Virus record (IMG/VR): IMGVR_UViG_3300030118_000876
Coordinates: 1-53,165 of that record
DNA: 53,165 nucleotides
Direction: 5' to 3' (one strand)
Origin: a virus
Shown one piece after another: positions 45,369 through 52,837 of this stretch (positions within the stretch are counted from its first letter, which is position 1; the number at the start of each line of letters is the position of its first letter). The notes under the pieces are model-generated. The model was not told the DNA's origin. It saw only the letters and a list, made by a program, of their open reading frames with translations, and made no database searches. The translations under genes were made by a program, and so were the position numbers.

Positions 45369-46397
45369 TTAATTAGCAGTTACGATACGACCTTCTCGTT
45401 GTGCAGCGAAAATGTCGCGTTCAATTCGACCCCGCTCCGACTCTCTGCCTTTGTACCTACCTTTTCTAACATCACTAAAAAATTGTTCGATGTCAGCAGG
45501 TGAGTATGTCTGGTTTGCACCCTGAGTTACAGGTTGACCACCGCGCCCTCGGCCCGGTGCAACTTGTTTCTCGAGTTGAGACTTTGCTTGATCATTAACA
45601 TGAGCAGTCTCGACCTTACCGTTTGCCTGCGCCCAAGTCTGAAAGAACTGCGCCACACGATTAGTATCTAGATTATTTTGTGCATCCTCTAGATATGTTT
45701 GACGGCTAATACCAGTTAGCGGGTCAATCTCTAACAACCAAGTCTGAAAGTCTGGGTTATCATTAATCTCTTGCCAATTAGGTACAGCATTGGAAATTCC
45801 AGTCCAAAACGCTTGTTCACTAGATTGCTTTTGTTGTGCTTGCACTTGATGCACTTGTGGCACAACTCCTTGCAACTGCTGAATTGTTTTCTCCAACTGT
45901 GCAATACGCCCATTTGCTGCATTGACTTCTTCGCGAGCTGCTCGTCTCATAACATCAATAGAATCACCATACTCTTTAACATCAGCATCTGTAATCAATG
46001 GATCAGATTGCGGTGGTGAAGTAGGTTCTGCTGGTTGATTGTTAACAGTGCTAAGCAACTGTTCCAGTTGGGATACTCGGCTTTGCATCTCACGGTTTTG
46101 TGCGTTCAAACGTGGAACGTCCGCGTTATACATGCCTTGTAACGTTTTGTACTTTTGTTCCCAAGTTTCTTTAGGTTGGGTATCTGATGTGCCTTGCTCA
46201 CTGGCTTCAGATTGAGGTGCTTGTTCTTCAACACTGTCGGAAGCTTGTTCTACAGGTTGCTCAGCAGGTACTTCAGTAGCCTCGGCAGTTTCTGTCTGTA
46301 CTGTTTCTGCCTGTACTGTTTCTGTTTCGCCGTTGAGTTCCTTGTACAACTCCTGTACTTCCTCAGATTGTTTTTGAACTTGCTTTGGTATTGCCAT
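45369..46397 (-). CDS. Scaffolding protein (342 aa)
   Basis: Gln/Glu/Ala-rich with long coiled-coil segments (about 80-120 and 140-200), a disordered acidic N-terminus (repeats of ETVQ/ETAE near 25-45) and a basic C-terminus (VRKGRYKGRESERGRIERDIFAAQREGRIV). Location between portal and coat genes and this composition are typical of podoviral scaffolds, whose basic C-terminus binds coat. Confidence 0.8.
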   Translation of the reverse strand: MAIPKQVQKQSEEVQELYKELNGETETVQAETVQTETAEATEVPAEQPVEQASDSVEEQAPQSEASEQGTSDTQPKETWEQKYKTLQGMYNADVPRLNAQNREMQSRVSQLEQLLSTVNNQPAEPTSPPQSDPLITDADVKEYGDSIDVMRRAAREEVNAANGRIAQLEKTIQQLQGVVPQVHQVQAQQKQSSEQAFWTGISNAVPNWQEINDNPDFQTWLLEIDPLTGISRQTYLEDAQNNLDTNRVAQFFQTWAQANGKVETAHVNDQAKSQLEKQVAPGRGRGGQPVTQGANQTYSPADIEQFFSDVRKGRYKGRESERGRIERDIFAAQREGRIVTAN

Positions 46398-46431
46398 AAT
46401 CGCTCCTATCGGTATGCGTAATTAACAGCTG

Positions 46432-46650
46432 TCATTTTGACTTTGCTGCAGTTTCCGGGGACTCTTTCATGAACTTTAAAAGTTCTGTCAGAACTTGACA
46501 CCGCCCCTGTGCAAGTGTCGTATTCTGTGTGACGTGTGGTAGCTGCTCTAACTCGTGCATACGCCATTCCTCAACGAACTTAACAACGTCAGGATATTGG
46601 CGTACTACCGTAGCTAAAGCCTTAATAACTTCTGGTGATGGTCGGATCAT
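46432..46650 (-). CDS. 72-aa small protein after portal
   Basis: A helical protein (VIKALATVVRQYPDVVKFVEEWRMHELEQL) overlapping the portal stop by four bases. Small ORFs of this kind commonly follow podoviral portal genes; function unknown. No membrane segment. Confidence 0.55.
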   Translation of the reverse strand: MIRPSPEVIKALATVVRQYPDVVKFVEEWRMHELEQLPHVTQNTTLAQGRCQVLTELLKFMKESPETAAKSK

Positions 46651-48692
46651 CCTGCACCCCCAGTGTCACGGTTACTAACTGTGTTTGCATCTTGTCCACC
46701 TTTGGGAGAGCCATCAGGTTGAGTAGGTGTACCACCGCCTGCTGCTTCTGCTTTCGCAGCCTCAGCCTGCATTTGGGCAGCTACCCTATTGATGTACTTT
46801 TCTTTTTCCCGAGATGGAATGATGTCATCCACAGGCATTTGCAACCCTTTAGCCACTTCGCGAAGAATCGCTGCACGGCCTTCCTTGCCAACAATTTCCA
46901 TGTCGATCTGGTTGGCGGTTGCGTTAAGAAACTCAATACGACGAATATTAACAGTCTCTTTGACTGCGAGATTAACTGCACCTTTTGGCATAATCTCTAC
47001 ATCGCCTTTAATAGATTCATCTTCATCATAACGCATGTTGTACACAAATTGTCTATGTACGATTGGTTTGATGATTTCATTGTCAATGTGCATAACCACT
47101 TGCCTGATACCTTTACCGGCAGAACCCATCAACATTGAAAGTCCAGACGCTGTACGACCAGCGCCTTGCACATTCAAATCACCATACACATAGGATGGGA
47201 TACCTGAATGGTCATCGGCTAGCTTACTAAACTTATCATATACAGCCATCAACGTATTAGCGTTGTCATCAGGCTGTGTAAACCTAACAGCAGGTGCACT
47301 CGAACCTAGCGGGTCGTTCGTGACTTGCCAGATTTTCCACGGGTGGAGTTGCGTGATGTCCTCGTTCGGAGGTATTCTTTCAAGGTTGACCTCGACTTGA
47401 GGGCCGCTAGAAATTCCCATGTTATTGATAAGCGCACGAGCAGAAGCGTTACAAACGTTCTGTATGTCTTCAATAATTTCTGGTATACCTTTTCCCCAAA
47501 ACGCACCGGGGCACTTGATAAAAGACGTTTTAGCATATGGCTTTTCTCCTAACGGATCATAGTTAAGAACAGCCTTAATGACGTAATTACCTACAATCCA
47601 AACATTAGCATCATATTCTCTCGCTTCATCAGGTACTTCTTCCTCAGTAAGACCCCACTCAATAAGCATCTTACCGCTGACCTTTCCCCAAAATTCCAAA
47701 GCATCAAACACTTCAGTAGGTCGATCAAACGAGTGAAACTTTCTTTCCTCCTCATCTTTAGCTAGCTCAACGTCTTCGTTAATCCATGATTGGCCATTAC
47801 CAATTTCTAAAACTTTTCTGATAGCATCCTCATCATAACCGGGAACTCCAATCATATCTGATAACTCAGTACGAGAAAGAGGGTGATGTTCAAAAATATA
47901 CCCATCACTAATATCTGTAATGGAAGGCTCAGGATAAATTCTAAACGGATCTACACGCTCAAACTCAGGAGCAATACGCTCATCAGCTTCAACAGTAGTT
48001 CTACCATTCTCACCTATTGTATATGCTAACTTACGCTGCCTACGAACAACCGGGCCTTTAATAAATGCGCATGGGTATGTAACAAGGTCAGTAACAAAAT
48101 CATTAAATGATTCACCCCAACCACCTTGTGCAAACTGATCTTTAATTTTAATTGTCATTCTTTTTGCACGATTGTCTGCTTCTTGAAGCATTTTAAATCT
48201 GTAATCCTGAGCAATCATCTCCTTCATCTCAGCGATTTCATCTGGCTTAGGAGCTTGCCCACCGGCTTCGATTGTACGAATAACTTGTGCTGTGAATAAC
48301 TGCTGAATTTCTGCAGTATGTTGTGGGGATAAATCAGGAATAGGTGTGGGTTGTAAATCCCACGGAGGTGTACCTTGATCAAGAAGAATATCACGCAGCC
48401 AGCTTTCTGCTGCACGACATTTAACTTCTGTAATCATCATATAAATATCAGACCCACCCTGTTGATGAATCTGTTGAAGTTTATCTGCTTCATACTCACC
48501 ATTACGTTGTCGCAACGCTCGAAGCATAATATTCTCAATAGGTTTCTTTGCTCGTCTAGCTGCGTCCCAACAATGCCTAAGATGTGAAGTAAGACCAAGA
48601 ATAACACCATCATTCTGGCGCTCAGCTAAAGCTTTATCCCTCATCTCTTTCTCTCGTTTAACAAGAGTAGCGTTGTCAACAACTTGAAGCAT
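46647..48692 (-). CDS. Portal protein (681 aa)
   Basis: Length and pattern fit large podoviral portals: an N-terminal helical part, WLRDILLDQGTPPWDLQPTP near 95-115, FNDFVTDLVTYPCAFIKGPVV near 190-210, and a wing/stem containing KCPGAFWGKGIPEIIEDIQNVCNASARALINNM near 385-418. Then GIPSYVYGDLNVQGAGRTASGLSMLM near 490-515. The disordered C-terminus is Gly/Asp/Asn-rich. It forms the dodecameric DNA channel and binds terminase. Its stop overlaps the next start. Confidence 0.92.
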   Translation of the reverse strand: MLQVVDNATLVKREKEMRDKALAERQNDGVILGLTSHLRHCWDAARRAKKPIENIMLRALRQRNGEYEADKLQQIHQQGGSDIYMMITEVKCRAAESWLRDILLDQGTPPWDLQPTPIPDLSPQHTAEIQQLFTAQVIRTIEAGGQAPKPDEIAEMKEMIAQDYRFKMLQEADNRAKRMTIKIKDQFAQGGWGESFNDFVTDLVTYPCAFIKGPVVRRQRKLAYTIGENGRTTVEADERIAPEFERVDPFRIYPEPSITDISDGYIFEHHPLSRTELSDMIGVPGYDEDAIRKVLEIGNGQSWINEDVELAKDEEERKFHSFDRPTEVFDALEFWGKVSGKMLIEWGLTEEEVPDEAREYDANVWIVGNYVIKAVLNYDPLGEKPYAKTSFIKCPGAFWGKGIPEIIEDIQNVCNASARALINNMGISSGPQVEVNLERIPPNEDITQLHPWKIWQVTNDPLGSSAPAVRFTQPDDNANTLMAVYDKFSKLADDHSGIPSYVYGDLNVQGAGRTASGLSMLMGSAGKGIRQVVMHIDNEIIKPIVHRQFVYNMRYDEDESIKGDVEIMPKGAVNLAVKETVNIRRIEFLNATANQIDMEIVGKEGRAAILREVAKGLQMPVDDIIPSREKEKYINRVAAQMQAEAAKAEAAGGGTPTQPDGSPKGGQDANTVSNRDTGGAG

Positions 48693-49321
48693 TATGATAT
48701 AAATCCTCTTCCTTTTTTATTTTTCAGAGCATCTTTAAGTGTGTTAACTGGTTTAGAAGCCTGCACAAAATTAGCAGCTTGAGATCTAACCGCAGTTTTT
48801 AATTTATCTGCTTTTTGTGCTAACACAGCTGCTGCACCACCTGAAGGTGTATCAGCTACAGGAGCTTTAAACTCTCCTGATTGCATAATCTTACCTGCAC
48901 GTTTAAACTCAGTTCTTGCCTGTTGAATAGGTTCAATATCAAATTTTGCTTTTGATACTTTATCGTCGGGGGCTTTTGCTCCGGCTTTAATGTATTCGTT
49001 CACCTGCCTACGAGTGTAAGCGTCCATTTGTTTTTGTCGTAGTTTAGTAGCTTCGTCCTTAAACTCTGTACCATAGTATTCAAACTTACCCGGCTTCTTT
49101 ATCTGTTTGACATCTTTAATTTTAAACGGATCATCAATACTTGTCTTTGGTGCTTTAGCAAAGTCAGGAAGGGTTGTATCATAATAGCTGTACACAAGTC
49201 CTTTTCCATCAACTCGAGTATCAATAACCTTACCACCGGTTTGATATTTCTGAACTTGTGGTTTTATTCCAGATGTATCCATCTTAGGATTATCTGAGAA
49301 GATAGTGTATTTTTTGGTCAT
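48692..49321 (-). CDS. 209-aa protein sharing N-terminal motif with the 98-aa protein
   Basis: N-terminus has YTIFSDNPKMDTSGI and then QKYQTGGKV; the same motif occurs in the preceding 98-aa gene, with 39 of 41 matching bases. The remainder is Lys/Ala-rich and probably disordered. Start overlaps the previous stop by four bases and its stop overlaps the portal ATG. Likely a small head or packaging accessory; function unknown. Confidence 0.55.
   Translation of the reverse strand: MTKKYTIFSDNPKMDTSGIKPQVQKYQTGGKVIDTRVDGKGLVYSYYDTTLPDFAKAPKTSIDDPFKIKDVKQIKKPGKFEYYGTEFKDEATKLRQKQMDAYTRRQVNEYIKAGAKAPDDKVSKAKFDIEPIQQARTEFKRAGKIMQSGEFKAPVADTPSGGAAAVLAQKADKLKTAVRSQAANFVQASKPVNTLKDALKNKKGRGFIS
49269..49309 (-). 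repeat. Downstream copy of 41-bp gene-internal duplication
   Basis: Matches 49544-49584 at 39 of 41 positions and encodes the IFSDNPKMDTSG motif. Near identity at DNA level across a codon block suggests recent duplication or gene conversion between the neighbouring genes. Confidence 0.75.
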
Positions 49322-49614
49322 GATGTAAACTCTTCCTCATCCATTTCTAGCATAGTGTCGGGATCGTTTTTATCCGAATAAACGTACCCACCTCGTTTAT
49401 ATTTCTTTGCCAAATCTTTATTAATTTTCTTTTGCACGTCTTCGGGTAGAGACGCGAAACCTTTGTATTTCTTTGGCACATCAATCTCACCACCAGTTTC
49501 ATATGACTTAACTTCTACAACCATAACCTTTGATGAGTTCATACCAGACGTATCCATCTTCGGATTATCTGAGAAGATAGTGTAAGGTTTATGACCGCAT
49601 TTACCTTTGTACAT
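49318..49614 (-). CDS. 98-aa protein, first gene of the head operon
   Basis: Starts MYKGKCGHKPYTIFSDNPK, with GGAGG nine bases upstream. It shares the YTIFSDNPKMDTSG block with its 209-aa neighbour, followed by KSYETGGEIDVPKKYKG and KKYKRGGYV, the Y-x2-GG type motif seen in other structural proteins here. The C-terminus is acidic. First gene behind the promoter at 49653. Function unknown. Confidence 0.6.
   Translation of the reverse strand: MYKGKCGHKPYTIFSDNPKMDTSGMNSSKVMVVEVKSYETGGEIDVPKKYKGFASLPEDVQKKINKDLAKKYKRGGYVYSDKNDPDTMLEMDEEEFTS
49544..49584 (-). repeat. Upstream copy of 41-bp gene-internal duplication
   Basis: Partner of 49269-49309, differing at two bases. It codes the same short motif near the N-terminus of the 98-aa protein. 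Confidence 0.75.
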
Positions 49615-49652
49615 AAAAATCAGCCTCCTACAAACAAGTATATATTAGTAGA

Positions 49653-49680
49653 AGTATACACACAAGTTTATATTTGTCCA
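49653..49680 (-). promoter_or_regulatory. Internal late promoter before the head genes
   Basis: On the minus strand TGGACA (49680-49675), a 16-base spacer and TATACT (49658-49653); a second TATACT lies further downstream. It directly follows the intrinsic terminator of the terminase operon and precedes GGAGG and ATG 49614, so it should restart transcription for portal and capsid genes. Confidence 0.6.
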
Positions 49681-49716
49681 ATAAAAATACCCCCCACCGG
49701 GGCAAGCGGCAGGGGG
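49681..49716 (-). terminator. Intrinsic terminator after large terminase
   Basis: On the minus strand CCCCCTGCCG (49716-49707) pairs with CGGTGGGGGG (49699-49690) through ten pairs including two G-T, with loop CTTGCCC, followed by TATTTTTAT. A textbook rho-independent terminator about 45 bases after the terminase stop. Confidence 0.85.
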
Positions 49717-49761
49717 AACTAAGAAGGTAAAAACTTTGTCGAGATGACAATAGGGATTCTA

Positions 49762-51141
49762 TCAAGTCCAGCCGCCTGCTGCAACCCTTTTTACCTCACG
49801 CTTTTGTAAAGCATAACCCGCTTCACCAATAGCGTTAATATGCAACATAAGATATTGCAGAGCTTCAGCTACGTGGGAGTGTTTATTCTTTTCAATGCTA
49901 CCATTCTTTTTATGGAATCTGTATCCGCCCATCATGGCTGCTTTGAGTTTCGAACAACGAGGATCTAATAAAAACGCACTGTCGCCGTCTACCTGTCTCA
50001 TGAGATAGTCATCAACTGCAGACAAACGTGCTGACACGTTATTTGTTTTGGCAGGCATAACTTTCAAACCTTCAGCTTTGATAATATCTACAGCCGAACG
50101 CTCATCAGTTTGTGCTCTCTGTACACCCGCAGGGTCGGTAACTACCAACACAGGTGCACCGATGTACTGTTCATATATCATGGGTTTGAGGATGGTGCGG
50201 ACGAAACGCTGAACCCCCATGTCACTGCTCACAGCCTCATTTAGGATCAACACTCGCCCGCGAGGGTCTTGTTGCCCTATAACTGCTGCCGGTGTCAACC
50301 CCAAATCCATACCAATTACAATAGGACGTACACCGTTTATAATTGGCCGCAAAGTCTGTTCACCCATATGATAGTCAGGTCTAAAATATTTATACACAGG
50401 TTGTCCTGCAGAACTCAGACCATACTCGCCGTCTATGTACACACGTATGTATTCTTCTGACCGACCCTGTGTATCATAATAGCCCTCGGGTAGATTTTCT
50501 ATATTTTCAGCCAAGGAGCTTCTACCCGAAGGTTGTTTGAACACATCCCACCCGTTATCATTGAAACTAACACCATCAGACGGATCTAATTGTTCCATCT
50601 GATAATACCACCATGTGTCCATAGTCGGAGGGTTAGTGTCCCCCCACATCCCAAACCATGTTGGCCCGCCATCCTTCGCAGAAGGAAAACGACCAATACG
50701 TTTTGACATAGCATCAACGATGTCAGGATTAATATCTCTACACTCGTTAAACCATGCAAACGTTAATTCTAATGAGTTCAAGTTTGCAACATCGTCAGAG
50801 TCATCGAGAGCACGAAACATAATCTCACACTCTACATCTCCGACTTGAAAGAAGTATGTCTTGGTAGTACGCATATAGTTTCCACATACACCGGGCGGAA
50901 ACCAATCGTGAAAAGTTTTAATAGTTGTATCTTGTAACTGCCTTGCAGTTTCTCGGACAATTGCTACTCGCGATTTACGAATACCTTGTTTGTTAGGCTC
51001 CTGCATAGAAGCCCTACGTATAACTTCAAATGTACTTGCTACTGATTTACCAGACCCAACCGGCCCCATAAGCACACGCATCTTTGAATCTGACATCATA
51101 AAGTTCTTACAAACTTTGGATGGTGTATAATCAATTTCCAT
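49762..51141 (-). CDS. terL: Terminase large subunit (459 aa)
   Basis: Start at ATG 51141, overlapping the stop of the 36-aa gene (TAATG); the longer TTG frame is rejected. ATPase Walker A is GPVGSGKS (26-33). A Walker B-type LTFAWFNE segment lies near residues 125-132. The nuclease domain begins at VIGMDLGLTPAAVIG and continues through VVTDPAG and a late SHVAEALQYLML, giving the acidic residues of the RNase H-like fold. It packages DNA through the portal. Followed by a strong terminator. Confidence 0.95.
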   Translation of the reverse strand: MEIDYTPSKVCKNFMMSDSKMRVLMGPVGSGKSVASTFEVIRRASMQEPNKQGIRKSRVAIVRETARQLQDTTIKTFHDWFPPGVCGNYMRTTKTYFFQVGDVECEIMFRALDDSDDVANLNSLELTFAWFNECRDINPDIVDAMSKRIGRFPSAKDGGPTWFGMWGDTNPPTMDTWWYYQMEQLDPSDGVSFNDNGWDVFKQPSGRSSLAENIENLPEGYYDTQGRSEEYIRVYIDGEYGLSSAGQPVYKYFRPDYHMGEQTLRPIINGVRPIVIGMDLGLTPAAVIGQQDPRGRVLILNEAVSSDMGVQRFVRTILKPMIYEQYIGAPVLVVTDPAGVQRAQTDERSAVDIIKAEGLKVMPAKTNNVSARLSAVDDYLMRQVDGDSAFLLDPRCSKLKAAMMGGYRFHKKNGSIEKNKHSHVAEALQYLMLHINAIGEAGYALQKREVKRVAAGGWT

Positions 51142-51251
51142 TAGAAAATAACTGCCCCAAGAATGAAACTTACGACACAAGCAATGATAGGTTTTTTATG
51201 ATACCTTGCTCGTCTCAACCACTCTCGAGGTGTATGACCAAATACAATCAT
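51141..51251 (-). CDS. 36-aa single-pass membrane peptide before terL
   Basis: Reads MIVFGHTPREWLRRARYHKK followed by a hydrophobic helix ending in VSFILGAVIF. AGGAGG lies four bases before the ATG, and the stop overlaps the terL start (TAATG), so translation looks coupled. The basic N-terminal half implies N-in topology. It is too short for usual gene callers. Function unknown; candidates are a holin-like factor, or a leader peptide controlling terL translation. Confidence 0.65.
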   Translation of the reverse strand: MIVFGHTPREWLRRARYHKKPIIACVVSFILGAVIF

Positions 51252-51259
51252 TTGTCCTC

Positions 51260-51472
51260 CTAACCCCAAGCCCCCGCTTTATTCATTAAGTCATCATACT
51301 CATCAATAAGTAAGACATAATACTTAGTAGGTTCTTGTTTATTTTTAATTATTTTAGTCTTGAACGATATACCAATATCATTCAATCCTCTAGTAAATTG
51401 TTCATACTCGGCTAGTGACTCAAAACTTACAGCACGAGTTCCCTGATAGAGTTCTACAAATCGGCTAAGCAT
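51260..51472 (-). CDS. 70-aa hypothetical protein in terminase operon
   Basis: Start taken as ATG 51472, overlapping the small-terminase stop by eight bases; the longer frame to 51592 is only a shadow of the terS gene. Compact alpha/beta pattern (AVSFESLAEYEQFTRGLNDIG then TKYYVLLIDEYDDLMNK). No family recognised; probably a packaging accessory. Confidence 0.6.
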   Translation of the reverse strand: MLSRFVELYQGTRAVSFESLAEYEQFTRGLNDIGISFKTKIIKNKQEPTKYYVLLIDEYDDLMNKAGAWG

Positions 51473-51941
51473 TACCGATTGCTTTTGGCTCCTCAACGTC
51501 TTCAGCGTCGATGACAGTTGCTGTGTGCTCTTGACCCCCGAGGTTAATTGTAATTTTAACTCCGCCACCAGATCCCTCCGTCTGTGTATCATTCTTTGGT
51601 TCTAGTCCGCCCCACTTAACAGTTGATTTAATAAGGTCAGCCTTAACCGCAGCAGATGTGTCTGGGTTATGAATCAAAGTCCAAGATGTTGTTAATAGTT
51701 CTTCCGCTTGGGCACGGGCCTTTAACTTGAAGGTCATACCTTTTTCACGGATCTCATTTCTGTAGGATTCTACCTTCTTTAGAAAGACGGGATCTTTCTG
51801 AAATACAAGAATGTCCTCGGCAGAAATACTGTGCCGATCTTTTACTTCATCTAACGTCTCACCGCTGCCTTCTAGCATGAGTGCCATATCAAAGGCCAAA
51901 CGATCAGACCACTTCGTGTGTTTTAAAGGTAGTGTGTCCAT
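51465..51941 (-). CDS. terS: Terminase small subunit (158 aa)
   Basis: It precedes terL in the usual order. The N-terminal half is helical with an HTH-like segment (ETLDEVKDRHSISAEDILVFQKDPVF, about residues 32-57), then a coiled region and a disordered C-terminus with acidic end. Small terminases bind pac/cos DNA and deliver it to TerL. The ATG lies six bases behind a good -10 element, so the transcript is predicted to be leaderless. Confidence 0.8.
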   Translation of the reverse strand: MDTLPLKHTKWSDRLAFDMALMLEGSGETLDEVKDRHSISAEDILVFQKDPVFLKKVESYRNEIREKGMTFKLKARAQAEELLTTSWTLIHNPDTSAAVKADLIKSTVKWGGLEPKNDTQTEGSGGGVKITINLGGQEHTATVIDAEDVEEPKAIGNA

Positions 51942-51947
51942 ACCCCA

Positions 51948-51975
51948 ATTATGCAGTAAATTACGGGCATGTCAA
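51948..51975 (-). promoter_or_regulatory. Promoter of the late (minus) arm, predicted leaderless start
   Basis: On the minus strand TTGACA (51975-51970), 16-base spacer, CATAAT (51953-51948). Six bases after the -10 comes the A of the terS ATG (51941), the usual transcription start distance, and no Shine-Dalgarno site is present. This is the only visible promoter for the terminase operon. Confidence 0.7.
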
Positions 51976-52142
51976 ATAATTTCAAAACTTTACACTTCGA
52001 TTTTTTGGGTCTTGCTATGAGAGGTTTACTTATATGGGGGTGGGGGTCGCGGCGCAAGTCCATGTGCCCCCCTGCCTAACGTACACAAAAGAACAAATCG
52101 TGAACGGCTAACAGCCTTTAAAACTAGGCATTATGGGGCATA
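51976..52142. other. Divergent intergenic core with G-rich tract
   Basis: Between the two divergent promoters, with no gene visible. GGGGGTGGGGG lies at 52036-52046, and CCCCCC at 52067-52072 can pair with one of the G runs around a loop of about 20 bases. It is outside both predicted transcripts, so any role would be at DNA level. Short mixed-sequence DNA otherwise. Confidence 0.4.
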
Positions 52143-52172
52143 CTTGACAATCATGTAAACTTAACCCATAGT
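52143..52172 (+). promoter_or_regulatory. Promoter of the early (plus) arm
   Basis: TTGACA (52144-52149), a 17-base spacer, CATAGT (52167-52172). The segment CTTGACAATCATGTAAA matches the promoter at 10015-10031 except for two adjacent bases. Predicted start near 52179, giving a ~64-base leader that contains a 6-bp stem (AGCTAG 52205-52210 with CTAGCT 52219-52224) before GGAGG at 52233. Confidence 0.7.
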
Positions 52173-52242
52173 GAAATTGTCGCTGAGGGCAGTGACACCC
52201 GAACAGCTAGCGGGATTACTAGCTACATTACTGGAGGTCTAC

Positions 52243-52536
52243 ATGAGTAGAATCTTTGAAGGGAATGTTAGCATTGTGGCTAACACTAAGGGCGAGGTAG
52301 CCTTAAAGCGTGACCCTAACGGCGCTTGGAACTCCTCAAATGCTAAGGAACTCTATGGCAAATGCCTAGAGATTAGCGAGGCGAAGAAAATGCCATTACA
52401 TAAATGGTCTTTCTTCAAGGCTGACGGTGGTACTGATGTACTACTAATGGCGGACAGATACGGTAATCCTAGGATTACAATCCTACCGCCTAAAGCCGAG
52501 GGTCAAGCTAAGTCACGAGTGACTAAGTTAGCCTAA
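52243..52536 (+). CDS. 97-aa early protein, paralogue of the protein at 407
   Basis: Start set at ATG 52243 with GGAGG five bases upstream; the longer frame begins at 52171, inside the -10 element of the promoter, and is rejected. The protein then equals its paralogue in length. Shared features: I-[YF]-EGNVSI near the start, a DP-x-G motif near residues 24-27, ADRYGNP near 74-80, terminal KLA. First gene of the plus arm, followed by a GNRA-loop hairpin. Function unknown; probably abundant very early. Confidence 0.8.
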   Translation: MSRIFEGNVSIVANTKGEVALKRDPNGAWNSSNAKELYGKCLEISEAKKMPLHKWSFFKADGGTDVLLMADRYGNPRITILPPKAEGQAKSRVTKLA

Positions 52537-52545
52537 CGTAACCCA

Positions 52546-52567
52546 GAGGGGAGAGCAATCTCCCCTC
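52546..52567 (+). promoter_or_regulatory. Stem-loop with GCAA tetraloop
   Basis: GAGGGGAGA (52546-52554) pairs perfectly with TCTCCCCTC (52559-52567) around a GCAA (GNRA) loop. No U-tract follows. It mirrors the hairpin after the paralogous gene at 407, suggesting an mRNA-stabilising or processing element. Confidence 0.6.
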
Positions 52568-52587
52568 GCAACCAAACGGAGACTGAT

Positions 52588-52785
52588 ATGTCTATGAAAG
52601 ATGGTGTAAGAGAGTACCGAGTAGATTATGTAAAATGGGGTAACATATACTCAGAGTGGTACTACAGAAAGTCAGACGCAGAAAACTTATGCTTCAGACT
52701 GAAAGACGACCCCGACGTGGAACGCAAATATGAAATTGCAATAGTCCACACAACAACAAACAAGCAACTAGCTTGGAACTTCTAA
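52588..52785 (+). CDS. 65-aa hypothetical early protein
   Basis: SD CGGAGA upstream. Aromatic- and charge-rich small alpha/beta pattern (GVREYRVDYVKWGNIYSEWYYRKSDAENLCF). One cysteine, no membrane segment. It ends nine bases before a strong terminator. No family recognised. Confidence 0.55.
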   Translation: MSMKDGVREYRVDYVKWGNIYSEWYYRKSDAENLCFRLKDDPDVERKYEIAIVHTTTNKQLAWNF

Positions 52786-52793
52786 CAAGGAAC

Positions 52794-52837
52794 GAGGTGG
52801 CTCAGAGAAATCTGGGTCATCTCTTTTTTTATTTCTT
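52794..52837 (+). terminator. Intrinsic terminator with GAAA tetraloop
   Basis: GAGGTGGCTCAGA (52794-52806) pairs with TCTGGGTCATCTC (52811-52823) through 13 pairs including three G-T, with GAAA loop, followed by TTTTTTTATTTCTTTT. It closes the short transcript from the promoter at 52144, so genes from 407 onwards need their own promoter or antitermination. Confidence 0.9.

Noticed and set aside
51260-51592. 110-aa reading of the ORF after terS
   Set aside because: The first 40 residues are an out-of-frame shadow of terS; the start at 51472 overlaps the terS stop as neighbouring genes do.
52171-52242. Longer N-terminus (24 extra residues) for the early 97-aa protein
   Set aside because: The GTG at 52171 lies inside the -10 element, and the shorter start has an SD and matches the paralogue's length.
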